A DNA stretch of 64,000 nucleotides from Aplectana chamaeleonis. Lineage: Eukaryota; Nematoda; Chromadorea; Rhabditida; Cosmocercidae. Numbering within the stretch: position 1 is the first letter of the stretch; every line of letters starts with the position of its first letter. Below are positions 58,901-64,000 of the stretch, piece after piece. The translations under genes and the position numbers were made by a program. The stretch spans positions 62,001 through 126,000 of the forward strand of contig JAPDOI010000185.1 in NCBI GenBank assembly GCA_029168955.1, written 5' to 3'. The notes under the pieces were generated by a model, which saw nothing but the letters and a program-made list of their open reading frames with translations, had not been told where the DNA came from and ran no database searches.

Positions 58901-61900
58901 AAGCCCGAAGCACTTTTCACGATGTCCCGATGACGTCATCAGAAGCCCGAAGCACTTTTCACGATGTCCCGATGACGTCATCAGAAGCCCGAAGCACTTT
59001 TCACGATGTCCCGATGACGTCATCAGAAGCCCGAAGCACTTTTCACGATGTCCCGATGACGTCATCAGAAGCCCGGAACACTTTTCACGATGTCCCGATG
59101 ACGTCATCAGAAGCCCGAAGCACTTTTCACGATGTCCCGATGACGTCATCAGAAGCCCGAAGCACTTTTCACGATGTCCCGATGACGTCATCAGAAGCCC
59201 GAAGCACTTTTCACGATGTCCCGATGACGTCATCAGAAGCCCGAAGCACTTTTCACGATGTCCCGATGACGTCATCAGAAGCCCGAAGCACTTTTCACGA
59301 TGTCCCGATGACGTCATCAGAAGCCCGGAGCACTTTTCACGATGTCCCGATGACGTCATCAGAAGCCCGAAGCACTTTTCACGATGTCCCGATGACGTCA
59401 TCAGAAGCCCGAAGCACTTTTCACGATGTCCCGATGACGTCATCAGAATCCCGAAGCATTTTTCACGACGTCCCGATGACGTCATCAGAAGCTCGAAGCA
59501 TTTTTCACGACGTCCCGATGACGTCATCAGAAGCCCGAAGCACTTTTCACGATGTCCCGATGACGTCATCAGAAGCCCGAAGCACTTTTCACGATGTCCC
59601 GATGACGTCATCAGAAGCCCGAAGCACTTTTCACGATGTCCCGATGACGTCACTGTAGCCCGAAGCACTTTTCACGATGTCGGGATGACGTCATCAGAAG
59701 CCCGAAGCACTTTTCACGATGTCCCGATAACGTCAGCAGAAGCCTGAAGCACTCTTCACGACGTCCCGATGACGTCATAGAAAGCCGCAGCACTTTTCAC
59801 GACGTCGGTATGACGTCATCAGAAGCCCGAAGCACTTTTCACGACGCCCCGATGACGTCATCAGAAGCCCGAAGCACTTTTCACGACGTCCCGATGACGT
59901 CATCAGAAGCCCGAATCACTTTTCAGGATGTCCCGATGACGTCATCAGAAGCCCGAAGCACTTTTCACGACGTCCCGATGACGTCATCAGAAGCCCGAAG
60001 CACTTTTCAGAATGTCCCGATGACGTCATCAGAAGCCCGAAGCACTTTTCAGGATGTCCCGATGACGTCATCAGAAGCCCGAAGCACTTTTCAGAATGTC
60101 CCGATGACGTCATCAGAAGCCCGAAGCACTTTTCAGAATGTCCCGATGACGTCATCAGAAGCCCGAAGCACTTTTCAGAATGTCCCGATGATGTCATCAG
60201 AAGCCCGAAGCACTTTTCAGGATGTCCCGATGACGTCATCAGAAGCCCGAAGCACTTTTCAGGATGTCCCGACGACGTCATCAGAAGCCCGAAGCACTTT
60301 TCAGGATGTCCCGATGACGTCATCAGAAGCTCGAAGCACTTTTCACGACGTCCCGATGACGTCATCAGAAGCCCGAAGCACTTTTCACGACGTCCCGATG
60401 ACGTCATCAGAAGCCCGAAGCACTTTTCACGACGTCCCGATGACGTCATCAGAAGCCCGGAAGCACTTTTCTACGATGTTCCGATGACGTCATCAGAAGC
60501 CCGAAGCACTTTTCACGATGTCTCGATGACGTCATCAGAAGCCCGAAGCACTTTTCACGATGTCCCGATGACGTCATCAGAAGCCCGGAGCACTTTTCAC
60601 GATGTCCCGATGACGTCATCAGAAGCCCGAAGCACTTTTCACGACGTCCCGATGACGTCATCAGAAGCCCGAAGCATTTTTCACGACGTCCCGATGACGT
60701 CATCAGAAGCCCGAAGCACTTTTCACGATGTCCCGATGACGCCATCAGAAGCCCGAAGCACTTTTCACGATGTCCCGATGACGTCATCAGAAGCCCGGAG
60801 CACTTTTCACGATGTCCTGATGACGTCATCAGAAGCCCGGAAGCACTTTTCACGATGTCCCGATGACGTCATCAGAAGCTCCGGAGCTCTTTGCACGATG
60901 TCCCGATCACGTGATCAGAAGCGCGAAGCACTTTTCAGGATGTCCCGATGACGCCATCAGAAGCCCGGAGCACTTTTCACGATGTCCCGATGACGTCAGC
61001 AGAAGCCCGAAGCATTTTTCACGACGTCCCGATGACGTCATCAGAAGCCCGAAGCACTTTTCACGATGTCCCGATGACGTCATCAGAGGCCCGGAGCACT
61101 TTTCACGATGTCCCGATGACGTCAGCAGAAGCCCGAAGTACTTTTCACGATGTCCCGATGACGTCATCAGAAGCCCGAAGCATTTTTCACGACGTCCCGA
61201 TGACGTCATCAGAATCCCGAAGCACTTTTCACGATGTCCTGATGACGTCATCAGAAGCCCGAAGCACTTTTCACGATGTCTCGATGACGTCATCAGAAGC
61301 CCGAAGCACTTTTCACGATGTCCCGATGACGTCATCAAAAGCCCGAAGCACTTTTCACGAAGTCCCGATGACTTCATCAGAAGCCCGAAGCACTTTTCAC
61401 GATGTCCCGATGACGTCATCAGAAGCCCGGAGCACTTTTCACGATGTCCCGATGACGTCATCAGAAGCCCGAAGCACTTTTCACGATGTCCCGATGACGT
61501 CATCAGAAGCCCGGAACACTTTTCACGATGTCCCGATGACGTCATCAGAAGCCCGAAGCACTTTTCACGATGTCGCGATGACGTCATCAGAAGTCCGAAG
61601 CACTTTCCACGATGTCCCGATGACGTCATCAGAAGCCCGAAGCACTTTTCACGATGTCCCGATGGCGTCATCAGAAGCCCGAAGCATTTTTCACGATGTC
61701 CCGATGACGTCATCAGAAGCCCGAAGCACTTTTCACGATGTCCCGATGACGTCATCAGAAGCCCGAAGCATTTTTCACGATGTCCCGATGACGTCATCAG
61801 AAGCCCGAAGCACTTTTCACGATGTCCCGATGACGTCATCAGAAGCCCGAATCACTTTTCAGGATGTCCCGATGACGTGATCAGAAGCCCGAAACACTTT

Positions 61901-64000
61901 TCAGGATGTCCCGACGACGTCATCAGAAGCCCGAAGCACTTTTCAGGATGTCCCGATGACGTCATCAGAAGCCCGAAGCACTTTTCGCGACGTCCCGATG
62001 AGGTCATCAGAGACCCGAAGCACTTTTCGCGACGTCCCGATGACGTCATCAGAAGCCCGAAGCACTTTTCAGGATGTCCCGATGACGTCATCAGAAGCCC
62101 GAAGCACTTTTCAGAATGTCCCGATGACGTCATCAGAAGCCCGAAGCACTTTCCAGAATGTCCCGATGACGTCATCAGAAGCCCGAAGCACTTTTCAGAA
62201 TGTCCCGATGACGTCATCAGAAGCCCGAAGCACTTTCCAGAATGTCCCGATGACGTCATCAGAAGCCCGAGGCACTTTTCAGAATGTCCCGATGACGTCA
62301 TCAGAAGCCCGAAGCACTTTTCAGAATGTCCCGATGACGTCATCAGAAGCCCGAAGCACTTTTCAGAATGTCCCGATGACGTCATCAGAAGCCCGAAGCA
62401 CTTTTCAGAATGTCCCGATGACGTCATCAGAAGCCCGAAGCACTTTTCACGACGTCCCGATGACGTCATCAGAAGCCCGAAGCACTTTTCACGACGTCCC
62501 GATGACGTCATCAGAAGCCCGAAGCACTTTTCACGACGTCCCGATGACGTCATCAGAAGCCCGAAGCACTTTTCACGACGTCCCGATGACGCCATCAGAA
62601 GCCCGAAGCACTTCACGATGTCCCGATGACGTCATCAGAAGCCCGAAGCACTTTTCACGACGTCCCGATGACGTCATCAGAAGCCCGAAGCACTTTTCAC
62701 GACGTCCCGATGACGTCATCAGAAGCCCGAAGCACTTTTCAAGATGTCCCGACGACGTCATCAGAAGCCCGAAGCACTTTTCAGGATGTCCCGATGACGT
62801 CATCAGAAGCCCGAAGCACTTTTCAGAATGTACCGATGACGTCATCAGAAGCCCGAAGCACTTTCCAGAATGTCCCGATGACGTCATCAGAAGCCCGAAG
62901 CACTTTTCACGACGTCCCGATGACGTCATCAGAAGCCTCCGGAAGCATTCACGATGTCCCGGATGACGTCATCAGAAGCCCGGAAGCACTTTTCACGATG
63001 TCCCGATGACGTCATCAGGAAGCCCGAAGCACTTTCACGATGTCCCGATGACGTCATCAGAAGCTCCGGAAGCACTTTTCACGATGTCCCGATGACGTCA
63101 TCAGAAGCCCGAAGCACTTTTCACGATGTCAAACCTGGATGACGTCATCAGAAGCCCGAAGCACTTTTCACGATGTCCCGATGACGTCATCAGAAGCCCG
63201 GAAGCACTTTTCACGATGTCCCGGATGACGTCATCAGAAGCCTCCGGAGCCTACCGTGGAGCAACGACGACGTCACCAGAATCCGCCATTTTTCACGATG
63301 TCCCTGATGACGTCATCAGAAGCCCGAAGCTACTTTCACGATAGCGTCCCGATGACGTGCTCATCAGAAGCCCGGAGCACTTTTTCTACGATGTCCCGAT
63401 GACGTCATCAGAAGCCCGAAGCATCTTTTCACGATAGTCCCGATGACGTCATCAGAAGCCCGGAAGCACTTTTTCACGATGTCCTGATGACGCCAACAGA
63501 AGCCCGAAGCACTTTTCTCACGATGTCCTCCGATGACGTCATCAGAAGCCCGAAGCACTTTCACGATGTCCCGATGCACGTCATCAGAAGCCCGAAGCAC
63601 TTTTTCACGTGATGTCCCGATGACGTCATCAGAGGCCCGAAGCACTTTTCACGATGTCCCGATGACGTCATCAGAAGCCCGGAAGCACTTTTCACGATGT
63701 CCCGATGACGTCATCAGAAGCCCGAAGCACTTTTCACGATGTCCCGATGATCGTCATCAGAAGCGCCGAAGCACTTTTCAATGGATGTCCCGATGACGTC
63801 ATCAGAAGCCCGGAAGCACTTTTCACGATGTCCCGATGACGTCAGTCAGAAGCCCGGAAGCACTTTTCACGATGTCCCGATGACTCGCCATCAGAAGCTC
63901 CGGAAGCGGTTTCTTTTCACAGACGCAGTCAGCTGATGACGTCATCAGAAGCCCGGAAGCACTTTTCACGATGTCCAGATGACGTCATCAGAAGCCCGGA
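40905..64000. repeat. Satellite B array, 42-bp unit, about 550 units, open-ended
   Basis: The consensus unit is GATGTCCCGATGACGTCATC followed by AGAAGCCCGAAGCACTTTTCAC. Most units contain the perfect palindrome GATGACGTCATC. Clean blocks (42540-48960 and 57230-62930) show single-base variants such as CGAAGC/CGGAGC, CAGGATG/CAGAATG, GACGTCC/GATGTCC and CGCCATC/CGTCATC. Noisy blocks carry frequent small insertions. Open frames of up to 769 codons cross the clean blocks on both strands and are not genes. The array continues beyond the window. Confidence 0.97.

Noticed and set aside
40905..64000. CRISPR array
   Set aside because: The units are contiguous, with no unique spacers between repeats, and the surroundings are eukaryotic transposons.
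40905..64000. Telomere or known centromere satellite
   Set aside because: The unit is not a TTAGGC-type telomere repeat. Centromere function cannot be judged from sequence, and many nematodes have holocentric chromosomes.

Overview
This window is eukaryotic repeat DNA with no intact host gene that I can recognise. The best guess is a parasitic nematode, perhaps a strongylid/hookworm. That guess rests on an RTE-type retrotransposon endonuclease remnant of a kind I remember as abundant in hookworm genomes, a decayed BEL/Pao retrotransposon, and many small DNA-transposon derivatives. I could not test it by search. No rRNA, operon or CRISPR array is visible; only one short tRNA-like fragment was seen.

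Layout. 1-5,192: a left-truncated, mutated BEL/Pao polyprotein split by a 1,145-bp hAT-like MITE with a perfect 8-bp target duplication. 5,193-10,101: unassigned DNA, a fold-back repeat, an RTE endonuclease pseudogene and TTAA-flanked MITEs. 10,102-14,411: copy 1 of a composite element made of a near-palindrome (D), a unique stretch, a roughly 320-bp TIR-bounded module (L), a 42-bp tandem array (satellite A) and a right module (R) ending in a hairpin. 14,412-18,260: unassigned DNA plus nested inverted repeats. 18,261-24,823: copy 3, with its L module tandemly duplicated, a 1.6-kb hAT element in the array edge and a Harbinger-like MITE in R. 24,824-33,383: MITEs, palindromes and a 2.36-kb hAT element. 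33,384-39,972: copy 2, with a 4-kb array. 40,562 to the end: a diverged L module (L') followed by at least 23 kb of a second 42-bp satellite (B), which runs off the window.

The main result is that satellites A and B share the same period and the same phase and look homologous. Their left modules L and L' also look homologous. A nine-unit intermediate satellite (C) sits inside a hAT element. The satellites therefore look like internal parts of a mobile-element family, not independent arrays. Most B units carry the perfect 12-bp palindrome GATGACGTCATC, which contains the CRE/ATF octamer. Because 42 is a multiple of three, the arrays produce very long ORFs on both strands; I treat all of these as non-coding. 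Parts of the arrays (about 35.4-39.3, 40.9-42.5, 49.0-57.2 and 62.9-64.0 kb) carry dense small insertions that look like consensus errors, so copy numbers there are unreliable.
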